NCBI GenBank assembly: GCA_012103075.1
Contig: JAAVLQ010000002.1
Location: 1,476,001 to 1,540,000, forward strand
Length of the DNA: 64,000 nucleotides
Reading direction: 5' to 3'
Source: Brucella cytisi
GTDB taxonomy: Bacteria; Pseudomonadota; Alphaproteobacteria; Rhizobiales; Rhizobiaceae
The notes under the pieces are model-generated. The model was not told where the DNA came from and did no database searches. It saw only the letters and a list, made by a program, of their open reading frames with translations. Positions 42,171-52,160 of the stretch are shown in pieces. Both the position numbers and the translations under genes were made by a program. Every line of letters starts with the position of its first letter. Positions within the stretch are counted from its first letter, which is position 1.

Positions 42171-42538
42171 TGTTCCCTCCTCCCATCCATTCTGTAAGCG
42201 GTTTGATAAAATCGAAAACGGTTTGGATAGCGAAAAGGTTGCAGAGGACCGCATTTCTGTCAAGCTGCAGATTCAGCACCGCACTTCACTTCATCCAATG
42301 TCAGTTCTATAATGGCAGTATTTCAATAGCTTATCGCTGCATCTCGTTGTTGATTAGTACTCCAAGTTCTCGGCCTTTCAAATGTTTCAGAACGAAAGTT
42401 TAAACAAACTTGAAATCGGTTTGGATTTCGTGCACCCTAAATGTTGCACCGGTTCAAAGAACTCAACCGATCAATTGTTAATCGCAAGGAAGCAGCTATA
42501 ATCCGCTGCCTTGCCTGCCTGAATAATTCGAAAGCCAA
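42171..42538. promoter_or_regulatory. thuE-thuR divergent promoter with repeated CGGTTTG sites
   Basis: CGGTTTG occurs at 42199-42205, 42219-42225 and 42417-42423. Each is in a near-palindromic A/T context, the last flanked by GAAATC and GGATTTC. A CCGG-centred ACCGGTT lies near 42449. These are good candidates for ThuR (LacI-type) operators, the first two near the thuE promoter and the last near thuR. No gene lies here. Confidence 0.55.
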
Positions 42539-43559
42539 ATGAAGCTCCGTGAATTCGCCAAACAACTCGGCCTCTCAGCCACGACCGTCAGCCGGGCGTT
42601 GAGCGGCTATCCCGAAGTGGCGGAAAGCACGCGCAAGCGTGTCATGGACGAGGCTGTGCGCCTCGGTTACCGACCCAATGTCAACGCGGTCAGACTGGTT
42701 ACCGGTCGTGCCGGTGCAATTGGTGTCGTGATGGGCCGCAACAGCGAGTTTCACTTCGCCGAGTTCATGCGCGGCATGGCAGAACGGCTCAGTCAGGATG
42801 AAGTCGATATTCTCGTCAGCCCGATTGCCAACAACGGAACTGATGACGAGGTGCAGCTCTGTCGACGTCTGGCCACAAGCCATCGCGTCGATGCGATCAT
42901 TGTTACCTCTCCAAAGCCCAATGACGAGCGTATCCGCATGCTGCACGAACTGGGCATGCCATTCCTCGTGCACGGACGATCTGAAACCGATATCCCGCAT
43001 GCATGGCTCGACATAGACAATGAAGGCGCGGTTTATCGTTCAACCGCCCACCTGCTCGACCTAGGTCATCGTCGCATTGCAATGATAAACGGTCGCTACG
43101 GCTTCACCTTTTCGCTCCATCGCGACGAAGGCTACCGGAAAGCTCTCGAAAGCAGGGGATTGCCTTCGATCCGGAACTTGTCGAGCACGGCGACTTCACG
43201 GACGAGATCGGCTATCGCCTCGCGCGCAAACTTCTGGAGCGCGATCCGCGCCCGACCGCGTTTGTTGCCGGCTCTATGATGACTGCGCTTGGCATATATC
43301 GGGCCGCGCGCTCCTTCGGCCTGACCATCTGCAAGGATATCTCCGTCATCGCTCATGATGACGTCATTTCGTTCCTGAGCGCCGACAATATGGTGCCGTC
43401 CTGACCGCAACCCGCTCATCGATGCGCGCTGCGGGGAAACGCTGTGCCGATCTCTTGATGGATATACTCGACGGGCGTGCGGCAACTGACATCCATGAAT
43501 TATGGCCGGTCGAACTGATCCTGCGGGAATCAGCAACCCGCGTGCCGGAATGGGCCTAG
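42539..43559 (+). CDS. thuR: ThuR, LacI-family repressor (two frameshifts)
   Basis: The corrected product is 340 residues. The N-terminal LacI helix-turn-helix reads MKLREFAKQLGLSATTVSRALSG, with the hinge helix RPNVNAVRLVTG, then the periplasmic-binding-like sensor domain (DIDNEGAVYRSTAHLLDLGHRRIAMI; VIAHDDVISFL). It should repress thuEFGKAB and be relieved by a disaccharide. Breaks: near 43158 (G run one short) and near 43401 (C run one short). It is transcribed divergently from thuE. Confidence 0.88.
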
Positions 43560-43698
43560 TAATATTCAAGATTTGACGCGATTTGTCAGATTCAGGCCAC
43601 TGGTGTAGATTTGTCGTGCAACGCGGAATTGGTTCAACACGTAGAAATACGCTTCCGAAACCAAACCGCGTTGCATGCGGTTTATATCGGAGTAAAAA

Positions 43699-44624
43699 TT
43701 GCGTAGTGAACAATCTATTCTTCAAATTTCCATAGCGGTTACTATTCTGGTTGCTGGATTCGGCGTCGTTTTCGGCCTGTTATCCGGCTCATTTTCTATC
43801 GTATTCGATGGCGTTTACATGTTGGCCGACGCTGCGATGAGCGGGCTCGCCCTCCTCGTCTCGCGTCTCATCGCCCTTTCCGCCTTGCCGGAACAGCCGC
43901 GCGGAAAGTTGCGTGATCGCTTCACAATGGGCTTCTGGCATCTCGAACCGATGGTTCTCGGCCTCAACGGCATGATGCTCACCGGCGTTGCGATCTACGC
44001 GCTCATCAACGCAGTCGGCAGCCTGATGGATGGCGGACGCGATCTCGAATTCAGCTACGCCATTTTCTATGCAGTCGTTGCCCTGATTGCCTGCCCGGGT
44101 ATGGCACTCTTGGAAATGCGTGCGAACCGAACCTTAAAATCAGATTTCGTCGCACTTGATGCTAAAGCCCGGATCATGTCCGGCGGCATAACCGCGGCAC
44201 TTCTGATAGCCTTTTCGGTCGGCTATGCCATCGAAGGAACGGAACTCGGCTGGCTGACGCCCTATATCGATCCGGCAGTTCTCGCGGTCGTTTGTCTTGT
44301 CATCATTCCCATGCCAATCGGCACGATCAGACAGGCACTGGCCGACATATTCCCCGTTACGCCCGTTGATCTCAAACAACATGTCGATGCGGTTGCAGAA
44401 GAGTTCGTCAAACGGAACAGCTTTCTGTCATACCGCGCTTATGTCGCAAAGGTCGGTCGCGGCAAGCAGATCGAACTCTATTTCATCGTTCCGCCCGATC
44501 TTCCGCCACGAAAGCTCGAGGAATGGGACGCATTGCGCGACGAGATCGGCGATGCGCTTGGCGGTGAAGGGCCGAACCGTTGGCTGACGATTGCCTTTAC
44601 CACAGATTTGGAGGGGCCATCTGA
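43699..44624 (+). CDS. Cation diffusion facilitator (CDF) transporter (probable 3' frameshift)
   Basis: The protein has about 308 residues and six helices. The first pair carries the CDF metal site in SIVFDGVYMLADAAMSG, followed by a cytosolic C-terminal domain (VDAVAEEFVKRNSFLSYRAYVAKVGRG, then PPDLPPRKLEEWDALRDEIG). It exports divalent metal ions or protons-for-cation. The TTG at 43699 has GGAG at suitable spacing. As given, the frame runs to 44697 and into the convergent gntR gene. Inserting one base in GAGGGG near 44612 gives the family ending DLEWAI and a stop at 44624, without overlap. Confidence 0.8.
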
Positions 44625-44636
44625 CCTGAAAGGTTG

Positions 44637-45366
44637 TTACTCGTTCGTCAGCGACAACTGTCGGCGTAGCCGCATCGTGCGGTTGTCGCCGGGCTGACGG
44701 GGCAGCCGGTTGAAAGCGTTCAGGTAGTTGGTCTTGGTGCGCATGATGTGTGCCTCCAGTATTTCCCGCAGTTCCTCGGGCTTGTCCGCATCGGCCAACT
44801 CGATGATAGTGGCATGGTCGGCGAAGGATCGCGCCGGCTCGCCTTCGGCACCGATGGCAAGATGTGTCCGCAAGGCTGCGACACGCCCCAGAATGCTGTC
44901 ATAAGCGCGCGCGAGATAGCGGTTGCCGCAGACGCGGAAAAAAGGCCAGATGGAACTCCGTGTCGCAACGCCCGTAAGCGCGCAGATCATTCTCATCTAT
45001 AGCCACACGCATAAGATCATATTGCTTTTTCAGTTGAGAGACGAGCTTCTTGCGATTGCCGATCAGCGCCAGTCGCATGGCCTGATCTTCCAGCCCCACA
45101 CGGAAATCGCAAAGTTCCGCTATGTCTTCCTGCGTCGGCGTGAAAACATAGGTGCCGGACTTCGGAACGATGTGAACCAGTTCCTGCATCTGCAGGATGT
45201 TGAGTGCCTCGCGCACCGGCGTGCGACTGACATCGAAAGCCGCAGCGAGCATGTCTTCAGAGAGGTTTTCTCCGAACTGAAACTCTGCATCGACAATGGC
45301 ACCGCGAATACGTTCCGCGATGCTGCTTGCCAGCGACTTCTTGCTCTTACCTCGAATCTCTCTCAT
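44637..45366 (-). CDS. GntR-family regulator, FadR/FCD type (frameshift)
   Basis: The corrected product is 242 residues. It has a winged helix (SIAERIRGAIVDAEFQFGENLSEDMLAAAF, VSRTPVREALNILQMQELV) and an FCD ligand domain with LCDFRVGLEDQAMRLA and the metal-binding histidines in DTEFHLAFF and SFADHATII. The break near 44938 is a T run one too long. It is followed on the same strand by nothing until the CDF gene, and precedes the MFS gene by 111 bases. It most likely controls the divergent MFS and SDR/lyase genes. Confidence 0.82.
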
Positions 45367-45442
45367 GTCCGAATCTTACAGACGCCTTATTGCGACGTAT
45401 AGAGCGGTTCAAACCGCATTCAAATTACACTCGTCAACGATA

Positions 45443-45469
45443 ACGGGCCCGACCGAAGACCGGGCCCGT
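45443..45469. terminator. Hairpin after the MFS gene
   Basis: ACGGGCCC (45443-45450) pairs with GGGCCCGT (45462-45469) around an 11-base loop. It sits 9 bases beyond the corrected MFS stop at 45478 and 77 bases before the GntR start, so it probably terminates the MFS transcript. Confidence 0.7.
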
Positions 45470-45477
45470 CGTTCCGA

Positions 45478-46763
45478 TTAGTCCCGTTTGGCTTTCAGGC
45501 TCATGCAGAGGAAAAAGCCCGGATCGGGAATATCGACAATGCCAGCAGCGACAGCGAGAAGCTGTCGGTCGTGGATTTGACCCAGCCAACCAGATAGGGC
45601 CCGGTGAACCCGCCAAGCTGTGCAAAGCCATTGATGGCCGCAAGTCCGCCAGCGGCAGCGGCGCCGGACAGGAACTGCGTCGGCAGTGTCCAGAACACGC
45701 CAAGGTAAGACCACAGGAAGAACGCGCAGACCGACAGGAGCACCGGGCTCAGGATCGGCGACGGAGACAGCGCACTGGCAGCAAGGAAGATACCGCCGAA
45801 CAGACCAGCAATCGCGGTGTGAATCTTGCGCTCGCCGGTACGATCCGAACTGCGCGAAATCACGACAAGTCCGATCGCGGCAAACACGAACGGAATGGCC
45901 GAAATGAGCCCGGTCTGAGCTGCGGTATAGTCGCCAAGGCTCTTCACGATCTGCGGCAACCACATGATCACGCCGTAAACAGCGATACCGTTGAACATAT
46001 AGACCAGCGTCAGAAGCCAGACGCGATAATCACTGAAAACCTCTTTCAGCGAGTGACGGGTATCGGCCTGTTTGCCCTCGTTTTCCTTGGCAAGTTCGGC
46101 CATCAGCCATGCGCGTTCGTCGGCAGTCAGCCAACGCTTGTCCTTTTCTGGACTGTCGACCAGATAGAAGAAGGTCACGACACCGAGGATCACTGCGGGC
46201 AACCCTTCAAGAATGAACATCGCCTGCCAGCCATGCAGGCCGAAAAGCCCCTCGCCTGCATCCATCAGCCAGCCGGAGAACGGTGCACCCACAACGATTG
46301 AAAGTACCGTTGCCGTCATGAACAGGGCCGTTGCGCGACCACGTTCCTTGGCCGGGAACCAATAGGTGAGATAAAGTAGAACGCCCGGCGCAAAACCGGC
46401 TTCTGCCACGCCGAGCAGAAAGCGCAGGATGTAGAATGAAACCGGGCCCTGCACGAAGGCCATGGCGCAGGACACGATCCCCCACGTAACCATGATGCGC
46501 GCAATCCAGACGCGCGAGCCGAGCTTGTGCAACATCATGTTGCTCGGCACTTCGAACAGCATGTAGCCAATGAAGAAAATACCCGCACCGATGCCGAACA
46601 TATATGGCGTCAGGCCGATATCATTGTTCATGTGAAGCGCGGCGTAGCCGATATTCACGCGGTCGAGATAGTTGACGATGAAGCAGATGAAGCAGAACAG
46701 AACGATCCGCAGATTAAGCTTGCGAATAGTGCTGTCGCGCAGGTCGGGTGTTACCGACTGCAC
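45478..46763 (-). CDS. MFS transporter, anion:cation symporter type (frameshift)
   Basis: The corrected product is 428 residues and 12 helices. NYLDRVNIGYAALHMNNDIG at the first helix and GYMLFEVPSNMMLHKLGSRVWIAR are signatures of the ACS family, which imports carboxylates such as tartrate, phthalate or hydroxyphenylacetate. The frame opens with GTG at 46763. The break near 45525 is a G run one short; correction gives GFFLCMSLKAKRD and a stop at 45478. It is divergent from an SDR and a PEP-mutase-family lyase, which probably degrade the imported acid. Confidence 0.8.
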
Positions 46764-47172
46764 TCAGAGTGGAATTGACCACGATGTCCTCCCGTGTCTC
46801 CGCTCACGTTCCGGCATGAGCGGCATGCAGTGATCTATGCGGGAGCTGTCACACGATGATGCGCACTCCCGTTTAGAGCTTTATCAGCGGAAATGGAACC
46901 GGGGGCCATTCCGGCTCACTTCCAACAGACAGGCAATCCCGATCACGGACAGGCTACGAGCACTGGTCCGGCCGTTATCGTCTCACTCCCACCGCAATGA
47001 TTAGCGTGCAAACAACTACTTTACAAGTAGCATACAAAATCTTGTACCCTAGATTGACAGAAGTGCCCGTACATGGCTTTTAAAGCCACTATCGCCGAAC
47101 GGTTGCGACTGCGGATTCCCTTCGGCGACCCATGGGCGCGTAACAGCGCTCGCCTTCGAGGAGGAAGATTTC
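46764..47172. promoter_or_regulatory. Divergent MFS/SDR control region with operator-like repeats
   Basis: No gene. CTACTT-tac-AAGTAG (47016-47030) and TACAA-aatc-TTGTA (47033-47046) are adjacent inverted repeats sharing a TTGTA/TACAA core, as in FCD-GntR operators. The neighbouring GntR protein (44637-45366) is the likely binder. GGAGGAAG at 47159-47166 is the ribosome-binding site of the SDR. Confidence 0.55.
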
Positions 47173-47940
47173 ATGACGAAAAACAACGCTTCAACAGCGT
47201 TTCCGACCGATTTTTGCAGACCGGGTGGTGCTTGTCACCGGCGGTGCGTCAGGTATCGGCAAAGCCGTTGCTGAAAAGCTTATCGCGCTCAATGCCAAGG
47301 TAGTGCTTTGGGATGTGAACGGCGCTCGCCTGCAGGAAATTGCTGACAAGCACGGCGAACAGGTTCTGACAGCAATTGTGGATGTCTCTGACAAGGCCGC
47401 GGTTGATCGCGCAGCGCACAACCTCACCACGAAATGGGGTGGCATCGACCACCGGTCAATAATGCGGGCATTATCGGTCAGCGCATGACCGTCAAGGAAT
47501 TCGATGCGGACGAGCTGGATCGGGTTCTGGCCGTTAATCTGAAAAGCGTGTTCTACGTTTCCAGCGCTTTTCTCAACAATCTGGGCAAGAAGCCGAATAA
47601 ATCGGTTGTCGGCCTGTCTTCCATCGCCGGTCGTACCGGCGGCATGGTCGGCAATATCGCCTATGCGACCACCAAGGGAGCAATCGCTTCCTACACATAC
47701 GCGCTTGCCAAGGAGCTTGCGCCGGAAATCCGTGTCAATGCGCTGGCGCCCGGCGTGATCGACACAGAAATCCAGAAGGACGTCTTTGCCGATCCGGCCA
47801 ATATCGCGAAGATGGCCGAGCTCATTCCCTTGAAGCGGCTTGGAACTGCCGATGAAGTTGCAGACGCAGCCATCTGGCTGCTGTCGCCGGGAGCTGCCTA
47901 TATTACCGGTGTTGTGCTTGATGTTTCAGGCGGACGATAA
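47173..47940 (+). CDS. Short-chain dehydrogenase (two frameshifts)
   Basis: The corrected product is 255 residues. It has the cofactor loop TGGASGIGKAVAEKL, NNAG (in PVNNAGIIGQ), the catalytic serine in SSIAGRTGG and YATTK, and a C-terminal TGVVLDVSGGR typical of FabG-like SDRs. It probably oxidises a hydroxy acid to a keto acid. Breaks: near 47216 (T run one too long) and near 47451 (C run one short), which cancel. It starts at the ATG at 47173 after GGAGGAAG. The lyase gene follows after 10 bases. Confidence 0.83.
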
Positions 47941-47950
47941 GGAGACGACG

Positions 47951-48817
47951 ATGACGCAGGCAAAGGCCCTGAAAAACCTCATCAAAACCGGTCGTATCAT
48001 TCAGGCGCCGGGTGCGCCCGATCCGCTGACCGCCCGCATCGTGCAGCAGGCAGGGTTTCCGGCCATCTACATGACCGGGTTCGGCGCGACGGCGAGCCGC
48101 CTCGGCACACCTGATCTTGGTCTTCTCACACAGACCGAAATGACAACCCATGCGCGGGATATGACCCGCGTGGTGGATATTCCGGTCATCGCCGATGCCG
48201 ATACTGGCTACGGCGGCCCGGCCAATATCGTTCGTACGGTGGAGGAATATATTCAGTCCGGCGTCGCCGCCATTCATCTGGAAGACCAGATGGCGCCGAA
48301 ACGCTGTGGTCAGCTTGCCGGTATCCGGCTGATCCCCGCCGAAGAAAATGTGCGTCGCCTAAAATGCGCGATTGCGGCGCGCGCCGAAAAGGACCTGCTC
48401 CTGATCGCCCGCACCGATGCCATGCCTGCAGCCGGAGCAGAAGAAGCCATTCGTCGCGCGAAAATGTATCAGGATACGGGTGTCGATCTTGTTTTCGTCG
48501 ATGGCATCAAGACCATCGCGGAAGTGGAAGCCGTTGCCCGCCACGTCGAGGGACCGAAGGTCGTCAGCATTGTCGACGGCAACGAAACCGTGGCGCTGAC
48601 GGCCGCCGACCTCGAACAGATGGGCTTCAACGTAGTGTTCTATGCACTTTCAACGCTGTTTTCGGCAGTGAAGGCGGTGGGCGACACGCTGTCAGCCCTC
48701 AAGCGTGACGGTACGCCGAAGGCGCGCGCTGGCGATATGATCACCTATCAGCAGTATTGCGACATCGTTGACCTGAAGAAATTTCAGAATCTTGATGAGG
48801 AATATGGCTGGTCATAA
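47951..48817 (+). CDS. Isocitrate lyase/PEP mutase superfamily lyase
   Basis: This intact 288-residue protein has a PEP-mutase-like barrel with the Mg-binding DADTGYGG (82-89), HLEDQ (109-113) and the catalytic loop KRCGQ (117-121). Isocitrate- and methylisocitrate-lyase relatives have K[KR]CGH; here glutamine replaces histidine. Possible activities are methylisocitrate-, dimethylmalate- or other 2-hydroxy-diacid carbon-carbon cleavage, or oxaloacetate hydrolysis. It is co-transcribed with the SDR and opposite an ACS-type transporter. The substrate is not known. Confidence 0.8.
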   Translation: MTQAKALKNLIKTGRIIQAPGAPDPLTARIVQQAGFPAIYMTGFGATASRLGTPDLGLLTQTEMTTHARDMTRVVDIPVIADADTGYGGPANIVRTVEEYIQSGVAAIHLEDQMAPKRCGQLAGIRLIPAEENVRRLKCAIAARAEKDLLLIARTDAMPAAGAEEAIRRAKMYQDTGVDLVFVDGIKTIAEVEAVARHVEGPKVVSIVDGNETVALTAADLEQMGFNVVFYALSTLFSAVKAVGDTLSALKRDGTPKARAGDMITYQQYCDIVDLKKFQNLDEEYGWS

Positions 48818-48865
48818 CCGGATGAAATGAGGCAGGTGGCAACGCCTGCCTTTTTTCAGCTATTA

Positions 48866-48966
48866 GAGCGTGATGATTTTAAGTTGAATCGTTATCCCGC
48901 TCTAAGCTTTTGTTTAAGCATGATTCTATCCGAAAACCGGTTCCCACTTTTCGGAATCATGCTCTA
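48866..48966. repeat. Dispersed rhizobial intergenic palindromic repeat
   Basis: Two modules: a region starting TTAGAGCGTGATGATTTTAA and ending in CGCTCTAAGC, then an inverted repeat with arms GCATGATTC and GAATCATGC (48918-48962) around TCCGAAAA...TTTTCGGA. Elements of this type, starting AGAGC and holding an ACCGGTT centre, are widespread between genes of Rhizobiales; I recognise the type but not a registered name. The minus-strand RES gene reads into it. Confidence 0.7.
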
Positions 48967-49618
48967 AGTTTTTCGCCTGAATGCGCGAAGAGGCTCTTTC
49001 AACCGTGATCTGATAGTGATCGCCCTGCGTTACCTCAGCGATACGGCTCGGACTAAACGCAACCGCGTTGATGCCGCCTTCGTGGCGCAAACTGTCGAAC
49101 AGAATTCCAAACTCACCGTCCTTGCGCATTTCCTCGCCGAACGCCTGTGAAGCGGCATAATCAGTCGGATCGTAGATGGCAGGCAATGCTGCCTGTTCAC
49201 CGCATATATCGACGAAATCTTCCTCCAGCTTCGCCGTATAAACCCGAAAGGTACGGGCCAGACCGTCCTGTTGTGTTGCAACGGTTTCGCGACGCATGTG
49301 GTGCGCAACCTCGACGACGGATGTGGTCAGCCGCGCCGCCGCATACCGCACCAAGCTCAGGACCATTGAAGCGCATACCGCCCGGTGCCACATGCAGAAA
49401 CGTCGCCATGACGATGCTGGAATTGGGTCTGCCAAACACCCATTCCTCGTGCGGAAGGCGCTGCAGTCGTTCACTCAGAAGACGGTCATTCGTCCAGCCT
49501 GCCAGTTCCATTACGGCTTCGAGATCGGCAGCAGTGGCAACCGTGTCAAAAGACCAATCGGCGGGAACCGCGACGGGATCAGGCGATAGCTTGGCCATGG
49601 AGCGGGATTGCGCTTCAC
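48926..49618 (-). CDS. RES-domain toxin (two frameshifts)
   Basis: The corrected product is about 230 residues. The N-terminus YRLIPSRFPPIGLFDTVAT carries the RES arginine, and the second part has GMRFNGPELGAWYAA, AEVAHHMRRE-like and IYDPTDYAASQAFGEEMR. RES toxins degrade NAD and pair with Xre-type antitoxins. The GTG at 49618 overlaps the antitoxin stop (GTGA). Breaks: near 49554 (T run one short) and near 49350 (two short or one too long). The literal frame ends at 48926 inside the palindromic repeat. One surplus A near 48970 would instead give a stop at 48964. Confidence 0.82.
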
Positions 49619-50142
49619 GAGAACACCACGTCTTCATCGCGATAGGGCTGGAACTCGCGATCCAGTTCGTTGGGCTCCATATAAAGGCCGCCGCGCGCCG
49701 CATCCAGAAACCGGCGGACGGTCAGCAAGCCATCCTGCAAGCCGCTTGTCACAAGCCGCAACGGTGGATGCCCGCCAAAGACGCCGGACTGATTGGGCGT
49801 ATGCAACCAGCGGATACCGGCCTTTTCATCGGAATAAAGCACGCCCAGCGCCTGATGAATGCCAAGCACGGCGGACAAGCGCATCAGCACGTCCACATCC
49901 AGCGTGATATCGCGACGCTCGCGCACCGCCTTCACCCAGTTGTAATAGGTTGATCTGGAAGGCAGACCCAGCACCATGAGCCGCTGCTGCTCGTCCAGCC
50001 CCCACAGATCAGCAATGGTCAGAAATGTACGCAGACCCGGCCCACTCAACCGCTTGCGGGAATGAGGAGAAAAACGAGCCGCGTCGAGAACATCAGGCCC
50101 CTTGCCTATCATTGTCTTCAACACCGTATTGTTTCTGACCAT
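49615..50142 (-). CDS. Xre/MbcA/ParS-type antitoxin (DUF2384)
   Basis: This intact 175-residue protein has an N-terminal HTH-like part (GLRTFLTIADLWGLDEQQRLMVLGLPSRSTYYNW) and the DUF2384 C-terminal region with MRLSAVLGIHQALGVLY and a GGLYMEPNELDREFQPYRDEDVVF tail. Such antitoxins block RES NAD-degrading toxins and repress their own operon. The ATG at 50142 has GGAGG nine bases upstream, and a perfect 16-bp palindrome lies 31-46 bases upstream. It overlaps the toxin by four bases, so expression is coupled. Confidence 0.87.
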   Translation of the reverse strand: MVRNNTVLKTMIGKGPDVLDAARFSPHSRKRLSGPGLRTFLTIADLWGLDEQQRLMVLGLPSRSTYYNWVKAVRERRDITLDVDVLMRLSAVLGIHQALGVLYSDEKAGIRWLHTPNQSGVFGGHPPLRLVTSGLQDGLLTVRRFLDAARGGLYMEPNELDREFQPYRDEDVVFS

Positions 50143-50172
50143 AACAGCCTCCGATCGTCCAGATCAGAATAT

Positions 50173-50188
50173 AGTCCAAATTTGGACT
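50173..50188. promoter_or_regulatory. Operator palindrome of the RES-Xre system
   Basis: AGTCCAAATTTGGACT is a perfect 16-bp inverted repeat 31 bases before the antitoxin start. That is the position and symmetry expected for autoregulatory binding by the antitoxin. Confidence 0.7.
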
Positions 50189-50226
50189 TTTGCAACCCTA
50201 CGGTGTTTCGAGTGAGGAGACAGGCT

Positions 50227-52077
50227 TTATTCGGCGGCGATAAGGGGCGTTTCAGCAGCCGCATCCGGCATTGTATCGAAGTGGACCGGACGCAGCGAGA
50301 CATAGCCGTTGCGGATGTCCAGCACATGCGAATAGACATTCTGGCCGTTTTCGAGCCGCGGTAGCTTGTCTTCATGCATGATGCTGATGACGATGGCTTG
50401 CGGGCAGCGCGTCTTCAGCGCCTCATGGAACCGCATCTTGGAAGCCGGATCGAGGGCACCGGTTGCCTCGTCGAGGAAGATAATCGACGGCTTGTGCAAG
50501 AGAATGCGCGCCAGCACGATCTTCTGCTTCTGGCCGCCGGAAAGAATCATATCCCAAGGCGTGCCATCGGCATCGGTGTCATTCATACGCTCAATAAATT
50601 CACCCAGCCCCGCCTCATGCAGGACGGCAGCAACAGCGAGATCGCTGAACAGGCTCTCATCGGCGGGCAGGCTGACAAGCTGCTTCAAGGAGACGGAGGG
50701 GAACTTGGCCTCCCGGGTCGCATAAAGCGAGGTGGCATTCTGCGGATAGATGATATCGCCGGTGCCATATGGCCACAGGCCGTTCAGCGCCTTTACGAAG
50801 GAAGTTTTGCCTGAACCGGATTCACCGCGCATATAGACCCAGTCGCCTGAACGAATATTGATCACGCCAGAGCGCAGGAACGGTGCTTCGCTATCCGGTC
50901 CCTGCATGAGAGTGAGATTGCGTACCGACAGGCCGAAACGCGGATGCTGTTCGGCGAAAGCGAAGCGGTTGATGCCTGAGCGGCTATAGAATTCCGTCGG
51001 GTCCTGAACATTCTCGATGGCCTGCGCGAGACCGATCACGCGGCCCGCATTGGCGCGCAGATTGGCAATCGCCGGCATCACCTGAATGAACCACGAACAA
51101 TCGTTGATCATTGCTGCGACGAGTTCCGCGCCCGTTACATAGTTCCGGAAACTGACGGAACCGCTCATATAGGGCAGAAGGCCCGGAATATAGGCAACGA
51201 TACGGTTCGACAGAAAACCATAGGCTTGCGAAAAGGCGAGATAGGCAGCATCGAAACGGTTAAGCCGATTCCAAGTGCCATCGACATCCTTGTAGAGACG
51301 ATCATTGACCGACCGCTGGACGGCTTCACCGCCGGATGCAGAAATCTGGAAACTGCGCCGCAGCAGCGTCGTCCACTCGCCACGATAGGAACCTTCGGCC
51401 TTCTGGATGCCGAGATTGAGGCGCTCCGTGCGCTTGCCGATCTTGATCGCGACCAGCGTTCCGAGCGGGACATAGATCACGATTGCAGCAAAGGCCAGAA
51501 CGGCGCTGCCATAGCTTCCGAGGAAATCCAGTCCCTCCACGTGGGTGGACATTTCAATCAGCTTCTGGCCAATGAAGAAAGCAGACAGGAACACACCGAC
51601 AATGCCCATGACGAGGCCGATGGCGCCGCCGGTCATGCCCTTGATCGATTCCTGCAGGCGCTGATCGATATTGTCCGGCTGATCCTTGCCCCTGCCCTGT
51701 TGCAGATGGAAATGCGTATGCTTGCCGTTCAAAAGCGCAGTGGAAAACTGGTCGTTCAGCCATTTGCGCCATTTGCGATGCAACGTGGTGGACAGGAAAT
51801 GGCGGGAACCGACCAGCATCACATCCTTTGCCAGCATCAGCAGAACAAGAATGCCTGCATTGGCGGCAATGGTTATGAGAGGATGCTGAACAGGCGCAGT
51901 GTTGACGTTAACAATGGAATTCATGAGCAGGCCCGAGGCCTCAGCTACCCATACGGTGGTCTTGCTCACGAACGCCGTCATCAGGAAGATTGCGATGGTG
52001 AGAACCCGTGCTTCCTTCCAGCGGTCGGAAACCCAATAGGCGCGCATCAGCCCCCAGAATGACGTCATGTCAGCCAC
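50227..52077 (-). CDS. SbmA/BacA-related ABC exporter, membrane-ATPase fusion
   Basis: This intact protein of about 616 residues has an ABC_membrane_2/SbmA-BacA-type membrane domain (FLSTTLHRKWRKWLNDQF, SYRGEWTTLLRRSFQISASGGE, SSHxP-like PALANLRANAGRV context) and an ATPase domain with Walker A RGESGSGKTSF, signature LSGGQKQKIVLARIL and Walker B IIFLDEATGALD. Relatives in this group include Sinorhizobium ExsE and Brucella ExsA, thought to handle very-long-chain fatty acids or peptides. I place the start at the GTG at 52077, after GGGAGG; a longer frame to 52143 exists. Repeats spaced by 10 bp lie upstream. Confidence 0.8.
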   Translation of the reverse strand: MADMTSFWGLMRAYWVSDRWKEARVLTIAIFLMTAFVSKTTVWVAEASGLLMNSIVNVNTAPVQHPLITIAANAGILVLLMLAKDVMLVGSRHFLSTTLHRKWRKWLNDQFSTALLNGKHTHFHLQQGRGKDQPDNIDQRLQESIKGMTGGAIGLVMGIVGVFLSAFFIGQKLIEMSTHVEGLDFLGSYGSAVLAFAAIVIYVPLGTLVAIKIGKRTERLNLGIQKAEGSYRGEWTTLLRRSFQISASGGEAVQRSVNDRLYKDVDGTWNRLNRFDAAYLAFSQAYGFLSNRIVAYIPGLLPYMSGSVSFRNYVTGAELVAAMINDCSWFIQVMPAIANLRANAGRVIGLAQAIENVQDPTEFYSRSGINRFAFAEQHPRFGLSVRNLTLMQGPDSEAPFLRSGVINIRSGDWVYMRGESGSGKTSFVKALNGLWPYGTGDIIYPQNATSLYATREAKFPSVSLKQLVSLPADESLFSDLAVAAVLHEAGLGEFIERMNDTDADGTPWDMILSGGQKQKIVLARILLHKPSIIFLDEATGALDPASKMRFHEALKTRCPQAIVISIMHEDKLPRLENGQNVYSHVLDIRNGYVSLRPVHFDTMPDAAAETPLIAAE

Positions 52078-52160
52078 GGCAGACCTCCCCCCCTTGCCTG
52101 CAAGGATTGCTGTCTGGTCTGCCGGTTTTTGCTCAATCCACACCTCGTTCTAGCACCAAA

